Shown: piece by piece, positions 11,392-23,799 of the stretch
Layout: each line of letters begins with the position of its first letter
How positions within the stretch are numbered: the first letter of the stretch is position 1
DNA from: Artocarpus heterophyllus
Lineage: Eukaryota > Streptophyta > Magnoliopsida > Rosales > Moraceae
Length of the DNA: 64,000 nt
NCBI GenBank assembly: GCA_025403435.1
Contig: CM046350.1
Coordinates: 35,221,956 to 35,285,955 of the forward strand
Direction: 5' to 3'
Notes under the pieces: model-generated
Databases searched by the model: none
The model's input: the letters and a program-made list of their open reading frames with translations, nothing else
Told to the model about the DNA's origin: nothing
Program-made: the position numbers and the translations under genes

Positions 11392-12710
11392 AACTTAGAA
11401 TAATTCTAGGTAATTCGCTCTCATAGTGTCCTCTCGCTCCCATGTGGCTTCTTCTATCTTATGATTACGCCAGAGAACTTTCACTAAAGGAATCTCTTTG
11501 TTGCTTAAGGTCTTCGTCTTTCGATCCAGAATCTTAATTGGTTTCTCTTCATAGCTCATATTCTCTTTAATCTGAATCGCTTGTGGTTGGATGACGTGGG
11601 ATGGATACGGTCCGTACTTTTTCAACATTGATACGTGAAATACATTATGAATGGACGCCATCTCCTAAGGTAATTCTAACTTGTAGGCCACGTTGCCGAT
11701 ACGTTCAATCACCATATATGGTCCCACATATCTGGGACTAAGCTTGCCCTTCTTCCCAAATCGCATCACACCTTTTATCGGAGCAACCTTGATGAAAACC
11801 AAGTCACCAACCTCAAACTCTAAGGGCCTCCGTCGTACATCCGCATAACTCTTTTGACTACTCTGAGCTGTTGCAATCCTTTGTTGAATCACTTTTATTG
11901 CTTCGGTTGTCTTACTAAAAAAATCAGTTTTCTCCTTAAGTTCTGACTCCGCTAGCTTCTTCTCCCCGGCCTCATGTCAATAAATTGGGGATCTACAACA
12001 GTTTCCCATAAAGTGCCTCATAGGGGGCCATTCCAATTGTCGCTTGATAACTATTATTATAAGCGAACTCAGCTAACAGTAGAAACTTGCACCAACTCCC
12101 TTTGAAATCTAAGACACAGGCTCAGAGCATATCCTCAAGCGTCTGATCGGGTCTCTCTATTTGACCATCTGTCGAGGGTGAAATGCTGTGCTAAAATTCA
12201 ACTTCGTGCCCATAGCCACCTGAACTGCTCTTCCAAAAATGAGAGGTGAACCTACTATCTCGATCTGAAATAATAGACTTAGGAACACCATGGAGTCTCA
12301 CAACTTCCTTCACATATAGTTCTGCCAATTGTTCCATAGAGAATGTCGTCCAAATAGGAAGAAAGTGCGCTAACTTTGTTAATCTATCAATAATCACCCA
12401 TATAGCATCATGTCCATTCATAGTCCTCGGTAGTCTAGTAATGAAATCCATAGAAATATCCTCCTATTTCCACTCTAGAATCTGAATCGATTGGAGTACA
12501 CCTCTTGGCCTTTGGTGCTCTGCCTTAACTTGCTGACAAGTCGAACATTGTTTGACATAGTGAGCTACATCCTTCTTCATTCCAAACCACCAAAAACTAT
12601 TCTTAAGATCCACATACATCTTGGTTGCACTAGGATGAAGAGTATACGGTGTGTCATGCGCTTCTGCAAGAATCTTTCTCCTCAATTCCTCAGTCCTTAG
12701 GAACACATAT
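11392..12710 (-). pseudogene. chromovirus 1 integrase with C-terminal chromodomain (broken)
   Basis: Reading on the minus strand from 12706: the HHCC finger (HPSATKMYVDLKNSFWWFGM...CSTCQQVKAEHQRP), the core with first Asp in [15 protein letters not shown] and second Asp in [14 protein letters not shown], then frameshifts near 12190 and 12000. The GPY-type tail reads GKKGKLSPRYVGPYMVIERI. The chromodomain is seen as VKVLWRNHKIEEATWERE at about 11480-11420. In this family the chromodomain directs insertion towards heterochromatin. The stop follows NYLELF. Confidence 0.88.
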
Positions 12711-13345
12711 CCATCCTTTAAACTTTAGCACTCCATCGTCAGACAAAGTAAAACCTTTACATTTTCCTTCGAGCATTTCCCTCTTAATCCTCACAAGACT
12801 TGGATCAAGATCTTGCTTACTCTGAATATCATCTAGAATAGTCAGAGACAAGGTCATTGCTGATAATCGCCCAACTACTAATTCTAATCCAAAATCACAA
12901 ATCTCCTCCTGAAGGGGCTTGGATATCGTGTGCAAAGACATTAATGCAGCAGGGGCTTTTCGACTCAATGCATCTACAACCCTATTCGCCTTCCCCAGTT
13001 GGTAAAGGATTTCACAATCATAATCTTTTACTAGCTCAAGCCACCTCCTTTGCCTCATATTCAGTTCCTTCTGCGTGAAGATATACTTCAAACTTTGGTG
13101 ATCGGTGAATATTTGGCATCGAACCCTATACAGATAATGCCTCCAGATTTTCAATGCAAAAACCATAGCAGCCAACTCTAAGTCATGAGTAGGATAGTTT
13201 TTCTCATAGTTTTTTAATCGCCTAGAGGCATAGGCAATCACCTTCCCATTCTGCATTAACACTACACCAAGACCTATTTTGGAAGCATCACTGTAAATCA
13301 CGAACCCTTCATTCCCTTCCGAAATCGTCAAGATTGGGGCACTTA
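12690..13345 (-). pseudogene. chromovirus 1 RNase H
   Basis: This frame carries the Ty3-type RNase [61 protein letters not shown] and [14 protein letters not shown]. It removes the RNA strand from the RNA:DNA hybrid. The frame itself is open over 213 codons, longer than its neighbours, but it is separated from RT by a frameshift near 13340, so it cannot be made as part of a full Pol. Confidence 0.88.
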
Positions 13346-14780
13346 TGAGTCATCTTTTCAGCTCTTGGAAGCTTTTCTCGCAGTCTTCAATCCATTCAGA
13401 CTTCTTTCCTTTTCGAGTAAGCGTTGTAAGTGGCATGGCAAGCTTTGAAAAATCAGCCACAAATTTCCTATAATATCCTGCTAAACCAAGGAAACTTCTG
13501 ATCTCACTTGCATTGGATGGCCTCTTCCAATTATTGATAGCCTCAATTTTCACAGGATCAACCATCACCCCATCCTTAGAAATCACATGACCAAGGAATG
13601 CCACACGATCTAACCAAAATTCACATTTGGAGAACTTGGCATACAATTTGTGCCTCTTCAATGTCTGCAACACTATCCTCAAATGCTCCTCGTGTTCCTC
13701 TCAAGTATTTGAATAAATGAGGATATCATTGATGAATACTATCACAAACTTATCCAAAAACTCCTTGAACACTCTATTCATTAAGTCCATGAAAGCAGCA
13801 GGGGCATTAGTCAACCCAAACGGCATGACCATAAACTCATAGTGGCCGTAACTGAGTTCTGAAGGCTGACTTAAGGATATCTTCCTCCTTAATCTTTAAT
13901 TGGTGATACCTAGATCGCAAATCAACCTTTAAAAACACAGTCGCACCTTGTAGCTGGTCGAACAAATCGTCAATTCTCGGTAACAGGGTATTTGTTTCTT
14001 ATGGTCACCTTATTTAGCTCTCTATAGTCGATGCAAAATCTCATTGATCCATCCTTCTTCTTCACAAATAGAACTGGAGCTCCCCACGACGAATGACTAG
14101 CTCGGATGAAACCCTTATTCAACAACTCTTATAGTTGCTCATACAATTCTTTCAGTTTAGTAGGTGCCATGCGATATGGTGCCTTAGTAATTGGCCCCGT
14201 TCTAGGATACTAACTCAATCTCGAACTCAATTTCTCTATCTGGTGGTAAACCTGGCAAGTCATCAGGAAACACATCCTTAAAATCCCGTACAATAGGCAC
14301 ATCTTTAATTTCCATCTTATCTTCTTTCTTCTTGTCGATGATGTTAGCTAAGAAACCGGTACAACCATTGGCTAGCATCTTCCAAGCCTTCATCGCTGAC
14401 AGGAATAACTTCATCTTCTTTCTTCGGCTCACCAACAAATTCAAACCGGGCTTTTCCTTCAAGATTAAGCACGACCTTACGTCTTTGACATTCAATAGAC
14501 GCGTTGTATTTACTCAAAAAATCCATACCTAAGATTAGGTCATAGTCATACATCTCGAGCACTATCAGATCACTATAGAGCTCCCTATCAACAATCATCA
14601 TCGATATAGCTCGTAACCAATGAGTGGATATCATTACGTCCCCGGAGGGTAGTATTGTAGTGAATCGTTGACTCAAGAAATCCTAATTTCTTCCTATTCT
14701 TTTTGCAAAAGAAGAAGATACAAAGGAGTGTATGGCTCCAGTGTCAAAAAGAATGTTAGCATATTGATTAATAATAGGTA
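13346..14780 (-). pseudogene. chromovirus 1 protease and reverse transcriptase, catalytic Asp lost
   Basis: The retropepsin region (about 14676-14344) includes the block [22 protein letters not shown] follows through several frame changes between 14200 and 13700. The active-site motif reads FINDILIYS where the family has F-I-D-D: the Asn codon is at 13728-13730 and fits a G-to-A change. The thumb side reads [20 protein letters not shown] and [11 protein letters not shown]. With the first metal-binding Asp gone, and frameshifts on both sides, this polymerase is dead. Confidence 0.87.
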
Positions 14781-15525
14781 TCTAACCTGTAACAATGTTA
14801 GAAGTCTCAGCAGTAGCTTCGTCTTTTGTCAGTGGTAAAAATTCTGGCATTGGTAGAGAATGGAGGGGCCTCAAGTCGCCCTTGAGAAATATGAGGACCA
14901 TCAAGGGCAGCCTGTATACTGTGAAGCTGAGTAGATTGGTTCCTTTTTGGGCTTTGTTGGAAGGCTGGTAGGTCTTGTTCGGACAATTCTTGGACTGGTG
15001 ACCCTCACGTTTGCAATTGTAACATAAGTTTGTGCCTTGACGACATTCTCCTAAGTGCATCTTCCCACATTTAGAAGAACGTGGAATATACCTGGCTTAC
15101 TTGGCTGGTTGACCTCTTCCCTGGCGGTTATTTTGGTTCTTCTAATTAGGAAAGTTCCCTTTTCTCTTGTTATTGTTCCAATGGCCTCCTTGGGACTTGC
15201 CTTGACTTCCAAAGTTCCCACGGTTATGGTGGTTTTTATTGTTCTTAGAAGCCTCACTTTGACGAGTCTGGCCTTCATTCCTTTTGTTTAGGCGATACTC
15301 AGCACGAAGGGCACAATTTACACACTCAGCTATGGTCATTGGTGGAGCAGTTTCATTGTCGACAATCACTGCAATTTCAGGCTTTAGCATCCCAATCATT
15401 CTTCTCAGGCATTCCTCCTCAGTTGGCACCATGTTAGGACAAAGACGTGCCAGTTGGTTGAACCGCTTAACAGCTTCAGTCACAGATAAATTTCCCTGAC
15501 GAAAATTATTAAACTCATCACACTG
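14781..15525 (-). pseudogene. chromovirus 1 gag, C-terminal part only
   Basis: The frame begins at the deletion junction (near 15525) and reads DEFNNFRQGNLSVTEAVKRF, NQLARLCPNMVPTEEECLRR, then a basic Asn/Gly-rich stretch. A frameshift near 15140 leads to the zinc knuckle CYNCKREGHQSKNCPNK (near 15020). The capsid N-terminal half is missing. Upstream codons of the open frame belong to LTR sequence joined in frame, so no real start codon exists. Confidence 0.85.
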
Positions 15526-16800
15526 TAAAATTTCCAACCTCAACTATGGGACGAAAATTCTAAAAAAATTCATAAAAAAAATCGAATAAGCACTAACCAT
15601 ATGCATAAATCACATAAACATAACAACCAATCCTTACACATGTTTCTAAAATATCAAATCGTGAAATCACTACTCCTAACAAAAATCATTATTTAAGAGA
15701 TGAAAAACCCTAAAATCATCTAAATGAAATCAATATAATCCAATTCACAACCAAAACAATAATCCTAAGTAAATAACAATACAACATCCCCGAAATACAT
15801 ATTCATGCCCTCCCCTATTACCATTTTTCATCTAACATAAAACAACCATCAAGAAAATTCTCAATCCCTCTTGAAATCTAGAAGAAAACATATAACAAAG
15901 AAAGGATGAAATCATACATCAACCAATATTTAATCTCAGCTTTAAGGATTGAAAACTACTAAGGGAATTGAGAGTGGAGTTTATGGCTATTTTGTGGAGA
16001 GATTTATATTTGTTGCATAAGCGTTCATGAGTGGAAAAAGAGAGAGAAATTGAAATAACCAAAAAGAGAGGAAAAGAGAATGAGGGAGAGCTCAAAAATA
16101 TTGTACGTGAAGTTCTGGTAAATAAAATTTTAGACTTAAATTTTAAAAGAAATTTTAAGCTATCAATAGCCTATTTACGGAAATAAAAATTGTCTGGCAT
16201 CTATGCAATTGAATGGGTTTCAATGCAAATCAAAATAATAATAAAAAAAAACAATTCCTTAATTTTTTTTGTAACCTCACGTTTCAATCATCCATTCTTT
16301 CCCTTTTTTTTTAATCCTTCCACACTATACGTTATATGAATAACCAATCAATATATCACATAACTAATACATTTAATATATTACAAACTTTCCTTCTTTT
16401 TTTTTCAAACAACTTAATAGATGAAAACGTAAACTCATAAATTCTTATATTCACGTCATTATAAATATATATATGGTAATACTTAACTTAACATACATAC
16501 ATATATTTAAAACATATTAATACTTGTTAATTAGCATAGAAGATATATATTTAAACGTATTAACATATATGACTACTTATATACATATATTTCTTATTCG
16601 CATAATTAAACCATAATGCAAATTTATCAAATCATCATAAATAAAAGGTCATTAATTCGGCATGAATTTTGTTCTAGCAATTCGAGTCCTCGTCGCATCA
16701 CCTGAAAAAAAATAACTTAACATAACATTATAGTTATTTGTATATGATATTATCATATTACCTATGTTTATTTTCTAGCATAAATTTTTGGGGCGTTACA
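15525..16800 (-). repeat. chromovirus 1 5' LTR, cut down by deletion
   Basis: It matches 10085-11358 base for base apart from scattered differences, for example AATCCTTCCACACTATACGTTATATGAATAA in both (differing nearby). It ends GGGGCGTTACA at 16800 next to CTGAA. The missing part (about 1.46 kb of LTR, the PBS, the leader and the start of gag) lies at the junction near 15525, where CTGTAAAATTTCC in this copy corresponds to CTGGAAAATTTCC in the full LTR. Confidence 0.88.
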
Positions 16801-16805
16801 CTGAA
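16801..16805. repeat. target-site duplication CTGAA, right copy
   Basis: Second copy of the 5-bp duplication made when chromovirus 1 entered the Athila-like LTR. Confidence 0.93.
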
Positions 16806-17856
16806 TTTATGTACAAATGGGCAACATAACAATATTATCAATAATTGTTAAAAGCATGAAAAATATAATTTATTCCATAAAAATATAAATATTACAATAT
16901 AGATATAGAGTTAAAAACTATACTAGAGTACTATGCATACAAGATCATATCTTTGCCTCACCAGACTCTCTATATTAATTTAGATATTATTTTATTATTT
17001 TTAGTGGGATCGGATGAGTGCTCTAGTAGCATCTCCTCCCAAAAGAGGAGACTATGGAGCTAAAAGCTTAGCAGATGAAGAAAAGAAAGAAGAAAGGGAT
17101 GATGAAGAATGGCAGGTAAATCCCCTTTTATAGGCCAATAAATGGCACTATTCATATTGTTTTTTACTATTTTATTTTATTATATTAATATTTTGATTAT
17201 TATTTTATGTTACTTTTGTCATTGTTTCATTTTTTTCTACATTCAACCTGCCAAATTGTGCAAGTTAAACATTTTTTTATGCCATGCTAATACAGCGTTG
17301 ATGCAGGCATTTTTTGTACTTGTTGTCTATTTTTGCATCGTTTTGCTTTGTTTTTCTTCTAGATTTCAAATTTAAAATTAACAAACACACTAAAATTAAT
17401 TATTTTATAAACATAATATTTACAATGATTTTTAAAACTTAAAAATAAACCAAAAATGTACAAAAACTTTCTAATATAAAAATATGATACAGAGCTAATT
17501 CAGTTATACCGAAAATACTACTTAAGACATCAAAATATTTTTAAAAATAACTAAAAATATATTACAACATATTTATAACCTCACAACACACTATAAAACT
17601 CATTAAGAATGAAAATAAAATTACTTCACAAAAATTAGAGGCTTTTACCAATTAAACATAGAACAAATATTTAACACATAGAAACAAGTCTAAAAATTAT
17701 CCAAAACATACTTAAACATACTAAAAATTGTTTTTAAACATATTTGCATGCTAAGAAACAAAAATACTAACTAACACAAAGATGCTATTAATTAAAGGAT
17801 TTAATAAGAAAAAAAAGCGTGAATAAATGCTTTATAGTCTCATCACACTCCGACTA
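16801..17856 (-). repeat. Athila-like 3' LTR, proximal part
   Basis: It resumes the LTR after the chromovirus and aligns with about 26228-27300, for example TTATTCCATAAAAATATAAA and the block around GGGGAGACTG/GAGGAGACTA near 17045 and 26482. With the distal part it totals about 1.72 kb, equal to the right-hand LTR. The inner end near 17856 is judged by loss of similarity. Confidence 0.78.
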
Positions 17857-19684
17857 ACTTATTACTTGTTCCTAGCAATTAAAGCAATAAAACTTAAAAA
17901 CAGACTAGAGGTTTGATTTTTCAAAAGTTGGTAACTCCTCGTATATTTTTCCCAGTAGTTATCTCAGATTCATGCCTTAAAGTAAAAATGCAAATATTAA
18001 TCAAGTTTATGGTTCATTTCAAGAGCATTTCTCATATTTAAAATGGATTTTCCCATGTGTGTGTTTTTCTATCACTAATCAATGTATGCTAACCAGATAA
18101 ATTTACATTAACATAAACTAATTTATTTTAATGAAATCTGATAAGTTTGTTTTTCATCACTCTCTCCACTAATGTAGTATAACATTTCATTAAAAATCAT
18201 TAGGACTTTATTCGGCTTGTAATGTAGGGCTAGGGTAAAGGGTAAGATGAAAGATACATTTGAAGCTAAGTCCATAAGACACTTACAAAAGTCTTTAATT
18301 TTAAAAATGTATAATCTAATTCTCAAGTAACAAATCCGAACTTGAAATAAATTTTTCTTTGTCATAAACTTTTATTCAACATTTTTTATAACTTCTTTTC
18401 TCTTTTTTTGTGAATTTTTGTCTCTCTTTTTGAATTTTTTTCTTTTTTTCTTTTTCTAATTGAAATAAAAAATTGAAAATTACAAACTTATGTAGTAATT
18501 GAAATTACAGAGTTTCAAAACAGATTATCAAAATAAATTAGTAGCATAGACTAACTTTCTTAATAGACAAAATTTTTTAACCCTATCCAACCTCCCATAA
18601 TATTGGCATAACTCTAATTGCATTTGAATGATCAAATGTCTTATGAGTGACAGGTAAAGGAAAGGATTATGAATTTATTAAAAAGCTAAGTTAAAATTTA
18701 TTGGATAGCAAAGAAAAAGGAACATTAAGCACAACATAGTGACTAGAGATATAGAATTTAAATAGACAAGCATGAAAAGCTCAAACGGAGCCTAAATTAT
18801 ATCCATAGCTTAGTGTTACCTAGGATTTCACCTCTAGAGGGATTCAAACAAATTATAAGATTTTATAAAAATAAACTAGATTTATATTAAAATAGACAGT
18901 CTTTAAATTAGTATAACAAATCAAAGTTCAAGATTAAGTGCTTCAGATTTGGGAAAAATTACAACCTAAATATGAGACTAACACAAGAAACTAACATAAA
19001 CTTAAGCAATATTTGATTTTTACCACAAGCCATGACAAAGAATATAACCTTTGATTTTGTCATTGAACTGGAGGCAAATCACCAAACAAAAATATTTACA
19101 TATATTACAAAATATGCTTTAAGTTTTTGTTAATGATACACAAAAACGAAAAATTTTTACAAGACACACAAAATTGGAGCAAAAATCAAAAAATTTCGAC
19201 ATAAAATTTTGAACAACATTGCATGACCCTCTCCTCTAACATAAATTATACATTATCCTCAATATGTAAAAATATAGTAAGAGCAATAAAAATATTACCT
19301 AAATTAGCACAACTGCATAGATGATCTATACGGCAAACTTAATAAACCAAACTACACAAACTAAAACACACAACAATAATATATTACAAACCGAGTTTTT
19401 TAAAGTCAAATTTCTAAGACTTTATTTTTTGTTTCAAAAATTAAAATCAATTTTATTCTCAAAAATTTTCAAAATTTATTTCAAGAGGCCCTAAGTACAA
19501 AATACTTACTAATCACAATTGATCATATGCTCCTTAATCTCAACCATTTTAAATGAATTATTTTTCATTTTTAATTTTAACTTTCGGGGTTTTTGAATCA
19601 AAATTTAAGAAATACATAGTCTAAAAAAATAATAAAAAAAAACAAAGCACAAAAATAAATATGTACAAGTGAAAGTGAAAGAAA
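17857..19684. other. Athila-like element: non-coding stretch between integrase and 3' LTR
   Basis: About 1.8 kb with no readable gene. In the Athila lineage an env-like frame may lie here. I found only short AT-rich frames with no recognisable domain (the longest, minus 18365-18123, is 80 codons), so no env-like gene is claimed. No clean polypurine tract is visible beside the LTR. Confidence 0.5.
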
Positions 19685-20830
19685 CTACTTTGGTTTGGTA
19701 AACCAAAGCCACAGGAGTGATCTCTTCAGGCTCAGTTATCTGTTCTATGTAGTTTTTCAATCTTTGGTCATTTACTCTAAGTATTCTTCCATCATTTGAT
19801 CTTTTATTTCAACAATACCATTAGGGAAAACCTATTTTACAATATATGGACCGGTCTATCATGATTTTAACTTACCAGGGTAAGGTGGAGAAAGGATTCA
19901 TAAAGATGAACCTGTAGATTTGGCTAAAAATTCTTCCTTAGGATCTACTTGTCATGAATTGCTTTTATTTTTGCCTTATAGATCCATGAGTTGTCATAAG
20001 TATCATTCCTCAATTCTTCAAGTTTAGAGAGTTGGAGTGTCCGTTCAATACTTACTATACTAAGATCAAAGTTAAGGGCTTTAATAGCCTAATAAGCTTT
20101 ATGTTCAAGTTATACAGGTAAATGATAGGCTTTTCCAAAAACAAGCCTATAGGAAGATATTCCTGATGGAGCTTTGAAAGCTATACGCTATGCTTAAATT
20201 GTGTCTTGAAGATGTGAATACCAATCTTTGTGATCTGGGTTCACTGTTTTTTCCGAGATTTATTTGATCTCCATATTTGCAAACTCAGCTTGACCATTTG
20301 TCTGTGGATGATAGGCAATTGAAACTTTATGAATTACACCATACTTTTGCATCAGAGCTTCAAAAAAAAAATTGCAAAAATGTGTACCTTGATCACTGAT
20401 TATAGCACATGACGTCCCAAACCTTGATAACACATTTTCTTTTAAGAACTTCACAATAGTTACATTATCATTGGTAACAACATACTACTTCAACCCATTT
20501 TGAAACACACTTCATATCAAGGAGGATGTAAAAGTACCCAAAAGAAATTGAAAAGGGTTCCATAATGTCTATTCCCCAATAATCAAATATTTCTATTGTG
20601 ATAATTGGGTTCTAAGGCATCATATGGCGACAAGACAAAGTACTTAACTTTTGACAATTTTCACAAGAACGACAATATTGATAAGTGTCTTTGAACAAAG
20701 TGGGCCAATAAGGACCACGCTGTAGAATCTTTGCGGTAGTTTTCTTTGCAAAAAAATGACCACCACATGCATCATTATTAGAGAGTTTTAAGACATTACA
20801 CACTCCATCCTCAGGAATATAACGTCTCAT
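19685..20830 (-). pseudogene. Athila-like integrase (degenerate)
   Basis: Reading on the minus strand: an HHCC-type finger with CRSCENCQKLS (near 20650), then a core with the second catalytic Asp in [20 protein letters not shown] and the third-residue region [16 protein letters not shown] (near 20300). The tail reads FPNGIVEIKDQ (near 19800). Stops and frameshifts occur throughout, for example between 20600 and 20460. Together with the RT type, this places the element in the Athila/Tat branch, which lacks a chromodomain, and none is seen. Confidence 0.8.
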
Positions 20831-21480
20831 GGTTTGATGACGATAATATTTGGAAAGGTAAGAGTCATCCTAGCAAAAGTTACGCACTTCAACCAAAAAC
20901 TTTCTTTTGTCTTGCAAATTCCAAGTAGATGGAATTTCTCTAGTTGCCAAGTAATTGACAAGGTGTGTGTACCAAAGTAACTTAGTGACAGAGAATAGAT
21001 GTTGGTGAGGAAATCCCTTACAAATTGGTGGGCCATCAATAGAATTATTAAATCCCAACGAGATAAACAATCAGCTATCACATTCTTAATTCATTACTTA
21101 TCCTAAATGGTCAAATCAAACTCTTGTAAAAGAAGAATTTATGTGATAAGTCAAGCCTTAGCATCCTTTTTAGAAAAGAGATATTTAAGGGCTTAATGGT
21201 CAATGAAGACAGTGATTAGTGAACAAATCAGATATGAATGAAACTTGTCAAGAGCAATTACTATACCAAGAAACTCTTTCTTAGTGGTTGAGTAATTCAT
21301 TTGAGTTTTGTTCAAAGTTCTACTTGCATTGCATACTACAAAGGGTTTTCCTGCCATTTGTTGTCCCAAAACAGCTTCTGTAGTGTAATTACTCACATCA
21401 CACATGATGTAATATAGTAAACTCCAATCAAAGGATTGCATGACAGGTCTAGAGGTAAATTTAGATATTAGTGTTTGGAA
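20831..21480 (-). pseudogene. Athila-like RNase H (degenerate)
   Basis: The minus strand reads SFDWSLLYYIMCDVSNYTTE, AVLGQQMAGKPFVVCNASRT and TTKKEFLGIVIALDKFHSYL, followed by FIDH. These are the Ty3-type RNase H blocks as they appear in Athila relatives, with the usual Tyr of the second block and the Asp of F-x-DH retained. A later piece with IADCLSR marks the end of the domain near 21080. Frames are broken on both sides. Confidence 0.78.
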
Positions 21481-22235
21481 AGATTATTCACATTCTTTTG
21501 TTTATTCGAACATTGCATCTTCAACAAAAGGTTACACAATGGTCTTGATATGGCTGAAAAATTCTAAATGAACCTTTGATAAAATCTAGCATGTCCAAGA
21601 AAATATCAAACATCTCTAGCAGCCTTAGGAGTGGCCATGTTTGAAATGAGTTCAATCTTATCTAGATCAACTTCAATCCCTTTTTCAGAGATAATATGTC
21701 CAAGAACTATGCTTGATGGAACCAATAAATGGCATTTTTTTTTCTAGTTGAACACAAGGCCTTTTGCTTTACATCTTTTCAAAATAGCTTTTAAGTTGAG
21801 CAAGCATGTATCAAACAAATCACTAAAGACGATCAAATCATACATATAAACTTCCATAATCTTCTCAGCCGTGTCGTTAAAATGCTCATCATGCATCTTT
21901 GAAATGTAACTTGAGCATTATAAAGTCCAAATGGCATACGCTGAAAAACATAAGTACTAAAAGGACATGTAAACGTGGTCTTTTCTTGATCTTCTAATGT
22001 TATCTCTATCTGATAGTATCTTGAATATCCATCAAGAAAGCAATAGAAAGGATGACCAACTACGTATTCTAAGATTTGATTAATGAATGGGAGTGGGAAA
22101 TGATCCTTCTGAGTGGCAGCGTTCAACTTCCAATAGTCAATGCATATACGCCATCTAGTGATAATTCTTGTAGGAACAAGATCTCCTTTCTCATTTTCAA
22201 TCATAGTTACACCTGATTTTTAGGTACAACTTGAG
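21481..22235 (-). pseudogene. Athila-like reverse transcriptase, active site mutated
   Basis: A 123-codon open frame (22204-21836) reads NEKGDLVPTRIITRWRICID, KDHFPLPFINQILEYVVGHP, FYCFLDGYSRYYQIEI and RMPFGLYNAQVTFQRCM, the typical finger and palm blocks. Just past it the active site reads EVYMYDLIVFSD: the first Asp of the M-D-D core is Tyr (codon at 21840-21842). A thumb region with GHIISEKGIEVDLDKI follows near 21690. The gene cannot make working RT. Confidence 0.85.
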
Positions 22236-22949
22236 TTGGACTGACCCTATTTACTGTCTACAATGGGGTAAATGATACGTGCATTTAACAAGTTCAAAAC
22301 TTCATTTTTTACAACTTCTTTCATTGTTGGGTTTAACCTTCTTTGAGGGTCTCTTCTTGGATTAACACCTTCTTCCAAATGAATATAATGAGAGTAAATC
22401 AAGGGACTAATAACTTTGACATCAGCTATTGTCTAACCCAATGTTGTTTTATGATCATGTAATATGTTGGTTTATTGTTGCTTTTGAGATTTATTGAGTT
22501 TGGATGAGATGATGATAGGAAAAGAATCACTCTCCCAAGAGTGCATGTTTCAGTCATTCAAAAAGTTAGGCTAACTTAACTTTTAAGATTTCTTTAGTGC
22601 ATGGTTTTGGCTTTTCTCCTTCCAGCAACAACTTTTTAAAACGCGGTTGCCTAAAACTTTGTTCCTTTGTCCAGTGGTTATTTGAGAATGTCAAAAATAA
22701 GATTGGGATTTTCAAGATCAGAACTTTGGAAGATTTCTTCAAACACATCAGTTCACATTAGAAATTCTTTTTGAACAGCTTTGTCAATGATTTTAATGTA
22801 AAAGCACTTATCAAATTGCTTCCCATTATGGAAAGCATTCACTTCAAGAGTCACATTTCCAAAAGAGATTTTTATGAGACCATTTCTATAGTTAATTAGA
22901 GCATTAGTTATGGCTAAAAAAGGTCTTCTGAGGATGACAAGAATTTTCT
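22236..22949 (-). pseudogene. Athila-like protease-RT linker region
   Basis: This stretch lies between the protease and RT blocks of the same element. Short minus-strand frames (for example 22748-22566) and phrases such as LLNARIIYPI near 22280 fit the Athila linker, where the text before RT usually speaks of L-N-A-G-I-I-Y-P-I-S. It is too broken to annotate by domain. Confidence 0.5.
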
Positions 22950-23290
22950 ATATTCACCTCACATTGAGTGTCACAGATGAGAAAATCCACGAGGTAATAG
23001 AACTTATCAACTTACAACAAAACATCTTCTGTTGTTCCTCGTGATTCCTTGATCGATCTTTCTGTCAAATTCAAGACCACAGAAATGGGTTTGATGTCTC
23101 CAAGTCCTAGTCGCAAGTAAATCGAATAAGACATGAGATTGACGCTTGCTCCTAAGTCTAACAAGGCTTGAGTGATTTCATGGGTTCCGATATGACAAAT
23201 GATTATGGGGCAACCAAGATCTTTGTCCTTGATCAGTGTTCTTTGCTCAAGAATTGCACTTAATTGCTTAGTCAAAAACGCATTCTTTGT
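22950..23290 (-). pseudogene. Athila-like aspartic protease (degenerate)
   Basis: The minus strand reads KDKDLGCPIIICHIGTHEIT, QALLDLGASVNLMSYSIYLR and LGLGDIKPISVVLNLTERSI, which is the retropepsin-like domain of Athila elements. The catalytic core reads D-L-G-A where classic retropepsins have D-S/T-G-A. Leu at that position is also usual in this lineage. It cleaves Gag-Pol in active relatives. The frame ends near 23010. Confidence 0.8.
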
Positions 23291-23799
23291 GATGTTGTAC
23301 TTCCTTTTTCACAAAGCATAAGTCTTTAATAACGTTGGCATATGCCGACATTTGTTTGATTATTTGTAGTAGAGGAAGGTCGGTCTGAACTTGCTTTAAG
23401 TTTTCTAAAATTTTTCATAATTTTTTGATACTTTCCCAGTGGATTAAAGAGCTTAAGGGATTGAAGCCTTTATCAAAAGCTTATTCTTTTCCTCTCATCT
23501 TTGTGGAACAACTTCTTCATTAATTGCGTTCGCGATGTTTGATGAATTTTCTAATTATTTTCCACTACGAGTGGCAACATAACTAACCTCTTTATCATTC
23601 TTCTTTTCAGTGTTAGAGGTTTGTATCATGTTTTCTCCTTTTGATATGACCTGAGTTTGAGATGACCATTTTCATGTTCACAAGCGGCTAAAGTTTTAGT
23701 TAATCTTAAAATTTGACTTTAGAATTCCTTACTGTCTTTTGCCAATTGTGTGAAAATAGCTTCAAACTTCTGATTTTACTTGCTTTATGCTTCAATGAA
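23291..23799 (-). other. Athila-like element, gag-protease spacer
   Basis: Between the gag and protease blocks I see no clear domain. Fragments on the minus strand resemble the variable, Gln- and Lys-rich C-terminal part of Athila gag, but are too broken to call. Confidence 0.4.

Larger units (their letters stand above)
8628..16800 (-). mobile_element. chromovirus 1 (Tekay/Del-like Ty3/gypsy), minus strand
   Basis: A chromodomain at the end of integrase, a PPT of the form AAGGTAAGAGGGAT, LTRs starting TGTAACGCCC on the coding strand, and a 5-bp target duplication define a chromovirus. Order on the minus strand: truncated 5' LTR (16800-15525), gag C-terminal part, protease, RT, RNase H, integrase with chromodomain, 3' LTR (11358-8628). 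The 5' LTR is only 1.28 kb against 2.73 kb, and the PBS and gag N-terminus are missing, so one deletion removed that block. Confidence 0.92.

Noticed and set aside
17142..17375. 77-codon hydrophobic frame (plus strand) inside an LTR
   Set aside because: It is Phe/Ile/Leu-rich because the DNA is T-rich, it lies within the Athila-like LTR, and the matching place in the other LTR has no conserved frame.
18123..18365. 80-codon minus-strand frame in the place of an env-like gene
   Set aside because: There is no signal peptide, transmembrane pattern or known similarity that I can support. A single short frame is not enough for an env-like call.
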